51,246 nt of DNA, from assembly GCA_934691725.1 (NCBI GenBank), contig CAKUTF010000017.1:1-51246 (forward strand), in the 5' to 3' direction. Numbering within the stretch: position 1 is the first letter of the stretch; each line of letters begins with the position of its first letter. Made by a program: the position numbers and the translations under genes. The notes under the pieces are model-generated. The model was not told the DNA's origin. It saw only the letters and a program-made list of their open reading frames with translations, and did not search any database. Source of the stretch: an uncultured Fibrobacter sp. Its GTDB lineage: Bacteria > Fibrobacterota > Fibrobacteria > Fibrobacterales > Fibrobacteraceae. Shown here piece after piece: positions 32,576 through 40,294 of this stretch.

Positions 32576-33054
32576 CTTTAGCCTGTGTTCAAAAGAACAG
32601 TTGAATGAAACGCAATGTTTTCACTTCTGTTCCTGAACACCGAAAAGGTGTCTGCACGCAGTAAGTTCAAATAGGACACATCCTTAGAGGATGCGCCCTA
32701 TCTGCCCTTGTTCTTGGTGTGTCTGAAAAATGGTCGTTTTTTAGGACTCAAGAACGGGAGCAAAAACGGAAAGTTTTTGAATATTCCCCCGATAAATTCT
32801 TTTGGCAACAAAAAAGCGCGGAGCCGAAAGACTTATCAGTCCTAAGGCAACGACCAAGAAGCCCGACACCCGATAAGCACAAACGGTCCACGCTGGATTG
32901 CGTGGGCGTTTTGCGCATTCTCCGGGTACCAAAAGGTGGTCGTTTTCTAGGACTTGAGAATAGGCAAAAACATTAAACCAAACTGGTCATCTGCCGGAAG
33001 GCTTCCCACAGATGATGATGACAATCTATAAAATTTTGGCGAAAAAGATTGGTC
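32576..33054. other. non-coding upstream segment of the R-M pair, hairpin-rich
   Basis: No convincing gene. It has several hairpins: TGTTC-AAAA-GAACA (32585-32598), ACACC-GAAAA-GGTGT (32637-32651), a long imperfect stem ATAGGACACATCC / GGATGCGCCCTAT (32671-32701), and CCACGC / GCGTGG (32888-32905). It also carries three copies of an 18-base motif, listed separately. Confidence 0.6.
32731..32856. repeat. 126-bp segment with terminal inverted repeats (MITE-like)
   Basis: It begins TGGTCGTTTTTTAGGACT (32731-32748) and ends AGTCCTAAGGCAACGACCA (32838-32856), which are inverted copies of one motif. A third, direct copy TGGTCGTTTTCTAGGACT lies at 32937-32954. The interior has no open frame of note. 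No clear target duplication was seen. Confidence 0.5.
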
Positions 33055-33070
33055 GCTCCCCAAAAACCGT

Positions 33071-33183
33071 CTATTCAAACCGCAACGCTTCGATTGAATC
33101 GAGCCTAGAAGCTTTTCTCGCCGGATACCAGCCGAAGAAAACGCCCGTGGCAAAGCATACGCCAAAACTCGCGATAACGCTCG
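33071..33183 (-). pseudogene. fragment of macB 3' end
   Basis: About 90% identical to the last part of the MacB permease gene (34163-34275), including the stop codon and the LDPIEALRFE-type end. It lacks all upstream coding sequence and abuts the 243-bp repeat at 33191. The similarity extends beyond the stop to 33055. It is a duplication remnant. Confidence 0.85.
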
Positions 33184-33190
33184 CCGGTCC

Positions 33191-33433
33191 AAATTTTGCC
33201 ATCCTTAAAACAATACAACCGCATTCAACCCACCCCGCCTTTCGATAAAATTGAGTTCGGGGAAAATCATCAGTTGCACTGCACCGGATTCGCCGCCACG
33301 CTTTCGCAATTTATAACGATCGAGCGCCTCTTGGTATTCATCGCGTTTATTGGCATGGCCTTTATGGACAATATACTTGTAAGTGTTGTACGAAAGAACA
33401 GGAATGCCTACGCCAAGAAAAGGGATGGACGCG
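33191..33433. repeat. 243-bp direct repeat, right copy
   Basis: Identical by eye to 28866-29108, 4325 bp away in the same orientation. It encloses the 3' end of paralogue A. Confidence 0.93.
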
Positions 33434-33735
33434 AATATGCACAAAGTACCTAAAACATTCCCGGCAACATTCTCGTAAGGATCGTTTGAATTGTACAATA
33501 TAGCGTACAGTCCGAATCCGACAAAAGCAGCACCCACAACGGTCAAACTTCCCCCTGCAATCATTCCTATCACATTTGGCCTAGAGTACGCCTGATAATT
33601 TTCTTCCGCAATCAAGTCATAATATATCTTGGCACTGTCGATATCCTTTGATTGAGGCGAAACAATCTCGTTGCCAAAACTTAGATTACATGAGACGGCG
33701 AAAAAGAATACAACTACAATTTTCTTTAAATTCAT
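33205..33735 (-). CDS. small exported membrane protein, paralogue A (mosaic)
   Basis: A 176-residue member of the three-copy family: signal peptide like that of paralogue B, two membrane segments, tail DEYQEALDRYKLRKRGGESG. Its first about 88 coding bases are identical to paralogue B and its last about 230 to paralogue C; the middle is closest to C but diverged. So it is a recombinant or the result of gene conversion. The ATGA overlap with the companion gene sets the start at 33735. Confidence 0.75.
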   Translation of the reverse strand: MNLKKIVVVFFFAVSCNLSFGNEIVSPQSKDIDSAKIYYDLIAEENYQAYSRPNVIGMIAGGSLTVVGAAFVGFGLYAILYNSNDPYENVAGNVLGTLCIFASIPFLGVGIPVLSYNTYKYIVHKGHANKRDEYQEALDRYKLRKRGGESGAVQLMIFPELNFIERRGGLNAVVLF

Positions 33736-33851
33736 TGCTGCCATTTCCCATCCAACATCTTTTCAATTGTTATAATTCCACCATGCTTTGTTTTAACGGT
33801 TATATCCATTGAAAAATCACGAAGTTCAATCGAATATTTTATCGATGTTGG
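33648..33851. repeat. 204-bp direct repeat, right copy
   Basis: Identical by eye to 29872-30075, 3776 bp away in the same orientation. Confidence 0.93.
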
Positions 33852-34056
33852 CTCTTCTACGCATATTTCGTAAAGATTGAAATCCTTTTTTATTTCAAGC
33901 GGGATATTTCTACACGATTTCATAGACTGAAAGCAAATTCTGCAAACTTTCTTCATCCATCGATACGGAAACCATTCCCGCATCTGGATTTGGAGAATAC
34001 GAGGCTGCAACAGCCGAAGCGATAACGATAAAGCAATAAGCGACAACTTTTTTCAT
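33732..34056 (-). pseudogene. exported companion protein, frameshifted
   Basis: ATG 34056 opens a frame with a signal peptide (MKKVVAYCFIVIASAVAAS) that stops at 33910 after 48 residues. The rest (RNIPLEIKKDFNLYEICVEE through MLDGKWQQ) continues in another frame to 33732. Removing one base near 33915-33925 would join them into one protein of about 107 residues. Alternatively the second part is translated from an internal ATG. Its stop overlaps the start of paralogue A. Family unknown. Confidence 0.6.
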
Positions 34057-34162
34057 CGGGTAATTTCAACGTTATTTTTGCCATAAAGGCTTTGTCAAAA
34101 AGCTACATTACAAATATATATTTAGAAATGAATTTGTAAAATACTGCTCCCCAAAAAACAGT

Positions 34163-35377
34163 CTATTCAAACCGCAACGCTTCGATGGGGTCGAGCCTAG
34201 AGGCTTTTCTCGCCGGATACCAGCCAAAGAAAACGCCCGTGGCAAAGCATACGCCAAAGCTCGCAAAAACGCTCATCGCGGTGATGCTCATCGGCCAATT
34301 TAAAGCCGTCTTGACGATTGTCGTCGAAAGAACGCCCAGAAGGATTCCGAGGATGCCGCCGAGCAGGCTGATCATGACCGATTCGAAGAGGAACTGGAGA
34401 AGAACGTCGCGGCCTTTCGCCCCGATAGCCATCCGCAGCCCGATTTCCCGCGTGCGCTCGGTGACAGAAACATACATGATGTTCATGATGCCGATGCCGC
34501 CGACAAGCAGGCTTATCCCCGCAATCGCCGTGAGAACAATCGACAGCAAATCCGAAGTGCTCGTAATCATTTCGATCATTTCTTCCTGGGTGCGGACGCG
34601 GAACGGTTCCGTCTCGCCTTTCCACGAACGCCGTTCCTTGAGAATCTGGAGGATTTCCTCGCTCGCTTTCGCCGCGTAGCCTTCCCCGATGGAATTGGCG
34701 TAGATGGTCCGGATGTCCGTTGTCGCGTTGAAGCGTTTCATCACCGTCTGGTAGGGCGTGAGGATCACTTCGTCCTGGTCCTGCCCGAAATCGCTTGCGC
34801 CTTTCGCCTTGAGCGTGCCGATGACCTTGAGCGGGATGTTTTTGTAGCGGAGCGTCTTTCCGATCGGATCCGTGTCCGGGAAAAGCGTCGAGACGACCGT
34901 CTGCCCGATGACGCAGACTTTTGCCATGCGGTCCGCCTTGTCGTCGAACATGACGCCTTTGTCGATTTCGTAATTCCGGATTTTGAGGTAGTCCGCGCTT
35001 ATTCCCGTGAGGGAAACCGCTTCGTTCTTGTTTCCGACAATCGCCTGCCCGGAAGCGGTGACGACCGGGGAAACGCCGTTGATGTAACGCGCCTTTTCCC
35101 GAAGCGCGACAACGTCCGCTTCTTCGAGCGTTTGCGTGGAAGAGTTCGCATCGAGCTGGACGCCGCCTTTCCTGGAAACGTTCGGCATGATGGTTATCGC
35201 GTTCGTTCCCATCGCCGTGATTTTCTGCTTGATGGATTGCTTGGAGCCTTCGCCCATGGCGACCATCGTGATGACCGCCGCGACGCCGATGACGATTCCT
35301 AGCACGGAAAGGAATGTCCGCATCCTGTTTCGGAGAAGTGCCCGGAACGCGATTTTAAACAAAGTAACCGGACTCAT
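34163..35377 (-). CDS. MacB-type ABC transporter permease
   Basis: A 404-residue permease of the MacB/FtsX superfamily: an N-terminal helix (FKIAFRALLRNRMRTFLSVL), a large periplasmic MacB_PCD domain (about 45-240), and three C-terminal helices ending in GWYPARKASRLDPIEALR, the family's typical end. MacB-type systems are mechanotransmission exporters of peptides, lipoproteins or drugs. It overlaps the ATPase gene by 4 bp. No MacA or TolC homologue lies adjacent. A copy of its 3' end occurs at 33071. Confidence 0.92.
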   Translation of the reverse strand: MSPVTLFKIAFRALLRNRMRTFLSVLGIVIGVAAVITMVAMGEGSKQSIKQKITAMGTNAITIMPNVSRKGGVQLDANSSTQTLEEADVVALREKARYINGVSPVVTASGQAIVGNKNEAVSLTGISADYLKIRNYEIDKGVMFDDKADRMAKVCVIGQTVVSTLFPDTDPIGKTLRYKNIPLKVIGTLKAKGASDFGQDQDEVILTPYQTVMKRFNATTDIRTIYANSIGEGYAAKASEEILQILKERRSWKGETEPFRVRTQEEMIEMITSTSDLLSIVLTAIAGISLLVGGIGIMNIMYVSVTERTREIGLRMAIGAKGRDVLLQFLFESVMISLLGGILGILLGVLSTTIVKTALNWPMSITAMSVFASFGVCFATGVFFGWYPARKASRLDPIEALRFE

Positions 35378-36138
35378 GCGGAAACCTCGTCGTCGAAAGT
35401 CTCGGGCGGAGGAAGTGCCAGAAACGCTTCGTGCGCATTCTGGATATTTTCGTTTTTCGTGTCGCGCTTGATTTGCCCGTCGCGGAGAAGAATTGTTCGG
35501 CTGGAAAATGTCGCGATATCCGGTTCGTGGGTGACGAATACAATCGTCTTTCCGCGGGAATTCAACTCCTGGAAAATTTCCATGATTTCGTAGCTGGTTC
35601 GGGTGTCGAGGTTTCCCGTCGCCTCGTCGGCGAGAATGATGACCGGATCGTTCACAAGAGCCCGTGCAATGGCGACGCGCTGCTGCTGCCCACCCGAAAG
35701 CTGGTTCGGCAGATGGTTCAAACGTCCTTGGAGCCCGACACGTTCAAGCGCCTTGAGCGCGCGTTCCCGGCGTTCTTCCGAGGAGACTTTCGAATTGTAC
35801 AAAAGAGGAAGTTCGACGTTTTCGATTGCCGAGGTTCTGGCGAGCAGGTTATAGCTTTGGAAGACGAATCCGAGCTTGTGGCTGCGGATGTTCGCCAGCG
35901 CATCGGGCTTCATCTTTTCGATGTGTTCGCCGTCGAGAATATATTCGCCGGAAGTGGGCTTGTCCATGCAGCCCAAAATGTTCAGCATCGTGCTCTTGCC
36001 GGAACCGCTCGTTCCCATGATGGTGACGAACTCGCCCGGATGCACGTCAAAGCTTACGCCGCGGAGCGCGTGGACCGTTTCGTCGCCCATCTTGAATTCG
36101 CGTTGCAAGTGGCGGATGGAAAGAATCGGATCGTTCAT
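35374..36138 (-). CDS. MacB/LolD-type ABC transporter ATP-binding protein
   Basis: A 254-residue ATPase with Walker A GTSGSGKST (near 42-50), signature LSGGQQQRVAIARAL, Walker B VIILADEATGNLD and H-loop FVTHEPD. The LNILGCMDKPTSGEY segment is typical of the LolD/MacB group. It is co-translated with the permease downstream via a 4-bp overlap, forming a two-gene exporter. Confidence 0.95.
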   Translation of the reverse strand: MNDPILSIRHLQREFKMGDETVHALRGVSFDVHPGEFVTIMGTSGSGKSTMLNILGCMDKPTSGEYILDGEHIEKMKPDALANIRSHKLGFVFQSYNLLARTSAIENVELPLLYNSKVSSEERRERALKALERVGLQGRLNHLPNQLSGGQQQRVAIARALVNDPVIILADEATGNLDTRTSYEIMEIFQELNSRGKTIVFVTHEPDIATFSSRTILLRDGQIKRDTKNENIQNAHEAFLALPPPETFDDEVSA

Positions 36139-36189
36139 GGAAACCTTCCCATCTTAGATGCGCACAGCCCAAAACCGGTTGCGAACTTT

Positions 36190-37923
36190 TTAAAGCTTCT
36201 TTACGACGAGTAGGTGACCGGGCGCCTTGTTCGGATCGAGACGCACGAAGTTGTGCGAACCGCGCCAAACGTAGGATTCATCGGTAATCAAATCCTTGAC
36301 GAAGAAGAACGCGTCGTTTTCGAGACCGAGCTTTCCCATGTCGAGCGCGATCGTTCCTTCCTGGACGTTATGCATGTCCATGTTCGCGACACAAAGAATC
36401 ACGTCGTCGCCTTTTTTCTTGGAATAGACCATCAGATTGGAATTGTCCGCATCGTGGAATTCCAGATTGTCGTATTCCTGGAGCGCAGGGTGGTCGAGCT
36501 TCGCATTGTTTACGCGTCGCACAAAATCCCGGATGTTTACGGGTGAATCCCAGTCGTGAACCTTGTACTGGTACTTTTCGCTGTCGAGAAGTTCTTCCTT
36601 GACAGGCGACGGGATGTTCTCACAAAGCTCGTAGCCGTTGTACATGCCGGTGAGACTCGAAAGCGTTCCCGCAAGGAAGTAGCGCTGCCTGAACTGCGCC
36701 GGACCCTGGTTCGCCAGATATTTCGGGAAGATGTCGGGCGTCGTCGGGAAGAGAATCCCGCGCATGTATTCCTTCGCATTTGTCTGGGTGAGTTCCTTGA
36801 AGTATTGCTCGAATTCCCATTTCTGTTCGCGCCAGGCAAAGTAGGTGTAGCTCATGTCAAAGCCTTCCTTCGCAAGGCGGTGCATCATCTTGGGACGGGT
36901 AAACGCTTCGGCGAGGAACACAAGTTCCGGGCGGACTTCCTTGATTTCGCGGATGAGCCATTCCCAGAACGGGAAAGGTTTCGTGTGCGGGTTGTCGATG
37001 CGGAAGATTTCGATTCCCTTGTCTGCCCAGAAGAGGATGATGTCGCGGATTTCCTTCCAGAGAGCCTTGAAGTTCTTGTTGTAGTAGTCGAACGGGTAGA
37101 TGTCCTCGTACTTCTTCGGCGGGTTTTCGGCAAACTTGATCGTTCCGTCCGGCTCGTGATAGAACCATTCCGGGTGCTTTTTCGCATAAGGATGGTCCGG
37201 GCTGCAGTTGAGCGCGATGTCGAGGGCGAGCCTCAATCCCTTTGCGCGGGCCGCCCCCGCGAAATGTTCGAAATCCTTCATTGTGCCGAGTTCAGGATCG
37301 ACAGCGAAGTGCCCCCCGAACTTGTTCCCGACTGCATATGGGCAGCCCGGTTCGAGCGGTTTTCCGTTCTTGTCCGTCTTCGCGTGAAGCGCGTTGTTTG
37401 CGCCTTTACGGTTGGTGACACCAATCGGATGAATCGGAACCAGATAGACCGTGTCGAATCCCATATCGGCGATGTAGTCCAGGCGGGATTCGCAATCCTT
37501 GAAAGTCGCGCTTTTTTTCGGATCCTTGCCCTGGCTTTTCGGCCACATTTCGTACCAGGTTCCCGTGCGGGCATAGACCGGATCGACGCGGAGTTCCATG
37601 AGCGGACTTTCGGTCGGAACGTCCTCGGGGTCGATTGTCCACGCGATAACCTTGTAATCGTAATATCCGATGCTGTTTACCGTGAATTCTCCCGCCCACA
37701 TGTCGTTATCGACGAAATGCATCGGAGCCTTGCGGAAGCGCTTCTCGGAGCGAAGCTTGTAAAGAATCGCGGCGTCGTATTTTTCGTGGCTGTGACGGAA
37801 AATGTCCGCGGTAATTTTCACGGTGTCGCCGGGTTCACGCTTGATGGCGAATCGGTTCGCATCGACGGAAGGCTGGATGTTTTCGATGACCAGGTTGTCT
37901 TTCTTTTCGGGAAATTCTGCCAT
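36190..37923 (-). CDS. glgE: GlgE alpha-1,4-glucan:maltose-1-phosphate maltosyltransferase (GH13)
   Basis: Transfers maltosyl units from maltose-1-phosphate to alpha-glucan. The 577-residue product has the GlgE-specific stretch DIALNCSPDHPYAKKHPEWF and AENPPKKYEDIYP, the nucleophile aspartate in FRIDNPHTKP (D310) and the acid/base glutamate in FLAEAFTRP (E339). An N-terminal beta-domain precedes the barrel. It is somewhat shorter than the about 650-700 residues of actinobacterial GlgE. No pep2, treS or glgB gene is adjacent. Confidence 0.92.
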   Translation of the reverse strand: MAEFPEKKDNLVIENIQPSVDANRFAIKREPGDTVKITADIFRHSHEKYDAAILYKLRSEKRFRKAPMHFVDNDMWAGEFTVNSIGYYDYKVIAWTIDPEDVPTESPLMELRVDPVYARTGTWYEMWPKSQGKDPKKSATFKDCESRLDYIADMGFDTVYLVPIHPIGVTNRKGANNALHAKTDKNGKPLEPGCPYAVGNKFGGHFAVDPELGTMKDFEHFAGAARAKGLRLALDIALNCSPDHPYAKKHPEWFYHEPDGTIKFAENPPKKYEDIYPFDYYNKNFKALWKEIRDIILFWADKGIEIFRIDNPHTKPFPFWEWLIREIKEVRPELVFLAEAFTRPKMMHRLAKEGFDMSYTYFAWREQKWEFEQYFKELTQTNAKEYMRGILFPTTPDIFPKYLANQGPAQFRQRYFLAGTLSSLTGMYNGYELCENIPSPVKEELLDSEKYQYKVHDWDSPVNIRDFVRRVNNAKLDHPALQEYDNLEFHDADNSNLMVYSKKKGDDVILCVANMDMHNVQEGTIALDMGKLGLENDAFFFVKDLITDESYVWRGSHNFVRLDPNKAPGHLLVVKKL

Positions 37924-38011
37924 AGGAATCTTCGCCTCGTTGAATTTTATCTCTGCCGCCCGTTTAGCGGCTTGACGGTTCGCGGTAAATGTTAGAAAAT
38001 TATGGGAGTGT

Positions 38012-38968
38012 TCAGCCGTTCAGGTGCCGCGGCGGAAGCGAAGCGCTGTTACGGATGTTCTGGTGCTGCCGTTGCGCGATCGTCTCGGCGATTCGGACGA
38101 CCTGCTCCGAGAGCCACATCCACGTCATGGAATCATCCCTATAATCCGCTTCCCCGAACATCTGGATTCGACGGTCGCGCCGCAGCCCATCGACCTGTCG
38201 CATCGCCTTGCGGTCTCCCGAAGGATAGATGGCGTAGGTGGTTCCGCCCGACTGGTTCAGAATGCTGAACGCGGGAACATCGGAAGGCCCGTCCGCAATG
38301 TAGATCATGTTTTCGAAAGGAATCCGCCGATTTTTCCGGTCGATTTGGGAATTGACGTCGATTGTTTCGGGAAACTTGTTCGAACCCTTGTTGATTTCAA
38401 AGAGGTAGCGCGTCTTGGACGTGTTGTCTAGCGCAGAGGCTATCTGGGAAATCTCGCCGGCTTTTGGCGTTTCGGCTTCGGAAAATCCCGAATCGGCCGG
38501 TTCTTCGATAAATTCGCAGCCGAAGATTCCGTCGAGGTAGGGAGCGACGGCGCTTCCGCGAATCGTTTCCGCAAACCCGGTGCTCACGACATAATGTTCG
38601 AGCCTGATTCCTGCGGCGAGAAATTTCGGGTCGCTCTCCACGAGCTTCCTTATCTTCATAAAAAATTCCGGAATGCCCGGGTAAAATTCAAGCTCTTTTC
38701 CGCACTCGCGAAGAATCCGGTTGGAAAGTCCTTTCAGCTTTCCCGACTTCACGTATGTGAGGATGTGGTTGAGATACGACGTGTCGGTGTTTACGTGGAT
38801 GCCGGCTTTTGCATAATAACCGGGAAGCGCGTTGACCTCTTTCCAGAACTGTGCGCCATCGATTCCATACATTCGAAAGAGAGGCTCCTGCATGTAGCCG
38901 CTGATGAGCGTCTTGTCGAAATCCCAGACCATGGCGATAATATTTTGTTCAAACGGTCGCGTATCCAT
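38012..38968 (-). CDS. HAD-superfamily hydrolase
   Basis: A 318-residue phosphatase-like protein with HAD motif I WDFDKTLISG (near 15-24), motif II in VVSTGF, and a late acidic motif MIYIADGPSDVPAFS (motif IV). The substrate is not known. It lies 6 bp after the M23 peptidase gene in an apparent three-gene operon. The charged C-terminal tail is poorly conserved sequence. Confidence 0.88.
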   Translation of the reverse strand: MDTRPFEQNIIAMVWDFDKTLISGYMQEPLFRMYGIDGAQFWKEVNALPGYYAKAGIHVNTDTSYLNHILTYVKSGKLKGLSNRILRECGKELEFYPGIPEFFMKIRKLVESDPKFLAAGIRLEHYVVSTGFAETIRGSAVAPYLDGIFGCEFIEEPADSGFSEAETPKAGEISQIASALDNTSKTRYLFEINKGSNKFPETIDVNSQIDRKNRRIPFENMIYIADGPSDVPAFSILNQSGGTTYAIYPSGDRKAMRQVDGLRRDRRIQMFGEADYRDDSMTWMWLSEQVVRIAETIAQRQHQNIRNSASLPPRHLNG

Positions 38969-38974
38969 CGTTCC

Positions 38975-39799
38975 TCACGGAGAAATAAAGTAGTCTTCGG
39001 GATTTACCGGTTCGCCGTCGATGCGGATTTCGTAATGCAGCCCGCTTCCCGCCGTGCGCCCGGAGCGTCCCACGGTCGCGATGGGTGTTCCGCGTTCGAC
39101 GTGTTGCCCCTGCTTGACAAAAGCCTTTTCGAGATGGGCGTAAAAGGTTCGCGCATTTTCCGTGTGCTGGATTTTTACGGAGAGTCCGAAACCTCGGTGC
39201 GAACGGACCTCGACCACGGTTCCGGCTCCAGTCGCGATGACCGAATCGCCTTCTTCGGCAAAAAAATCCACGCCGCGGTGCGGGAGATTCTGGTCGGTAA
39301 AATGGTCAAACAGCATGCCGAAACGGTTCGTGACGATATGGTGCCGCTTGAGCGGATGCAGCACGGGAATAGCCTCGGCGAGAGACGGTCTAGCGAGAAG
39401 GGAATCCCGAAAGAGGGAGTAGGTTCGATAGGTCTGGAAAAGGGCTTCCGTCCGCTCCTTCTTCTGGATGGAATCGTTTACTTCCGGTTTGAGCGGAATC
39501 CCGCCGATTTTATAAACGCTGTCCTGCAGGGTTTCGGTGCGCTGCAGATAGAGTTCCGCGCTGTCGTTGTCTGCACGCAATTTGTTCATGTTCTCCCGGA
39601 TTTCCCGATTCTGCGCACGCAGGTCGAGAAGCGTCCCGTCGCTTAATTTGTGTATAATTTCAAACGGCGAAAACAGGAAAAAACCGAAAGCGGCGACTAT
39701 CGCCCCGAGAATCCAGAGGATTGGCTTTTTCGGCGAAATCCGGTACGACTTCGACTTTCCGGTTTTTTCGTAGAAAAGATGCAGGTTTAGCTTTTTCAA
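38975..39799 (-). CDS. M23-family peptidoglycan endopeptidase-like protein
   Basis: A 274-residue envelope protein with one N-terminal membrane segment (ILWILGAIVAAFGFFLF), a coiled-coil region and a C-terminal LytM/M23 domain. Zinc-site motifs are visible: NRFG...PHRGVDFF (H-x3-D), FYAHLE, and LHYEIRIDG (HxH-like, with second position Tyr in HYE). The HYE instead of HxH should be noted, since it is common in M23 relatives but affects metal binding assignments. The start overlaps the preceding coiled-coil gene by 4 bp. Confidence 0.9.
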   Translation of the reverse strand: MKKLNLHLFYEKTGKSKSYRISPKKPILWILGAIVAAFGFFLFSPFEIIHKLSDGTLLDLRAQNREIRENMNKLRADNDSAELYLQRTETLQDSVYKIGGIPLKPEVNDSIQKKERTEALFQTYRTYSLFRDSLLARPSLAEAIPVLHPLKRHHIVTNRFGMLFDHFTDQNLPHRGVDFFAEEGDSVIATGAGTVVEVRSHRGFGLSVKIQHTENARTFYAHLEKAFVKQGQHVERGTPIATVGRSGRTAGSGLHYEIRIDGEPVNPEDYFISP

Positions 39800-40071
39800 C
39801 GGCTCTTGCCCTGGTGCGCCTTGGAGCGTTTCTTCATCGCATTTAGCCTTGTGCGCATTTCGGAAATCTCACCGACCAGTTCGACGACATCCGGGTCGTT
39901 CTTCAGCGTATCGAGAGCGTCGTTCTCCAAAGCGGGGAGAAGCCGCCTGCCCAAAGCCTCGTATTTTGCCCTAAGCCGAGATTCCTCTGTCGCCACGTTC
40001 ATCCTGTTGAGGACCGTCGATGCGCAATTCAGCGCACCGCATTTTATTCTGTTTAGCACGGTTTCTGTCAT
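39796..40071 (-). CDS. small coiled-coil protein
   Basis: A 91-residue soluble protein, mostly helical and charged (EESRLRAKYEALGRRLLPAL; EISEMRTRLNAMKKRSKAHQ). ATG 40071 (MTETVLNRIK) follows AAAAGG; a longer upstream frame runs across the divergent promoter and is unlikely. Coupled by 4 bp to the M23 gene, so a role in cell-wall processes is possible. I do not recognise the family. Confidence 0.65.
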   Translation of the reverse strand: MTETVLNRIKCGALNCASTVLNRMNVATEESRLRAKYEALGRRLLPALENDALDTLKNDPDVVELVGEISEMRTRLNAMKKRSKAHQGKSR

Positions 40072-40135
40072 AGGCCTTTTCCTTTTCTCGCATAAAATAA
40101 TATAGTTTTTAAGGCAAAAACAATGGAGAATTTTT

Positions 40136-40282
40136 ATGAGCCGCAGCGAACGCCGAAAAGCCATGCAGAACGCCAAGAACTTTACGCCCAAGAAGAAAAG
40201 CGTCATGAGTTCAGCGGGGGTCATCGTCCTTGCCGCCATCGTGGTCATCGCATGGGTCGCTTTTGTCATGGCTCGAAACTAG
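40136..40282 (+). CDS. 48-residue single-span membrane protein
   Basis: A short gene from ATG 40136 with a GGAG ribosome site to TAG 40282. The product has a basic N-terminus (MSRSERRKAMQNAKNFTPKK) and one membrane helix (AGVIVLAAIVVIAWVAFVMA). It ends 12 bp before dnaN on the same strand, so it probably shares its mRNA. Function unknown. Confidence 0.75.
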   Translation: MSRSERRKAMQNAKNFTPKKKSVMSSAGVIVLAAIVVIAWVAFVMARN

Positions 40283-40294
40283 CAGGGAATCCCG

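Noticed and set aside
37955..37971. GCCGC/GCGGC hairpin upstream of glgE
   Set aside because: Short stem without a T run on either strand; no support for a terminator or leader role.
36556..37995. 479-residue plus-strand frame opposite glgE
   Set aside because: Antisense shadow of a highly confident GlgE gene; composition is biased (R, V, F rich) with no domain.
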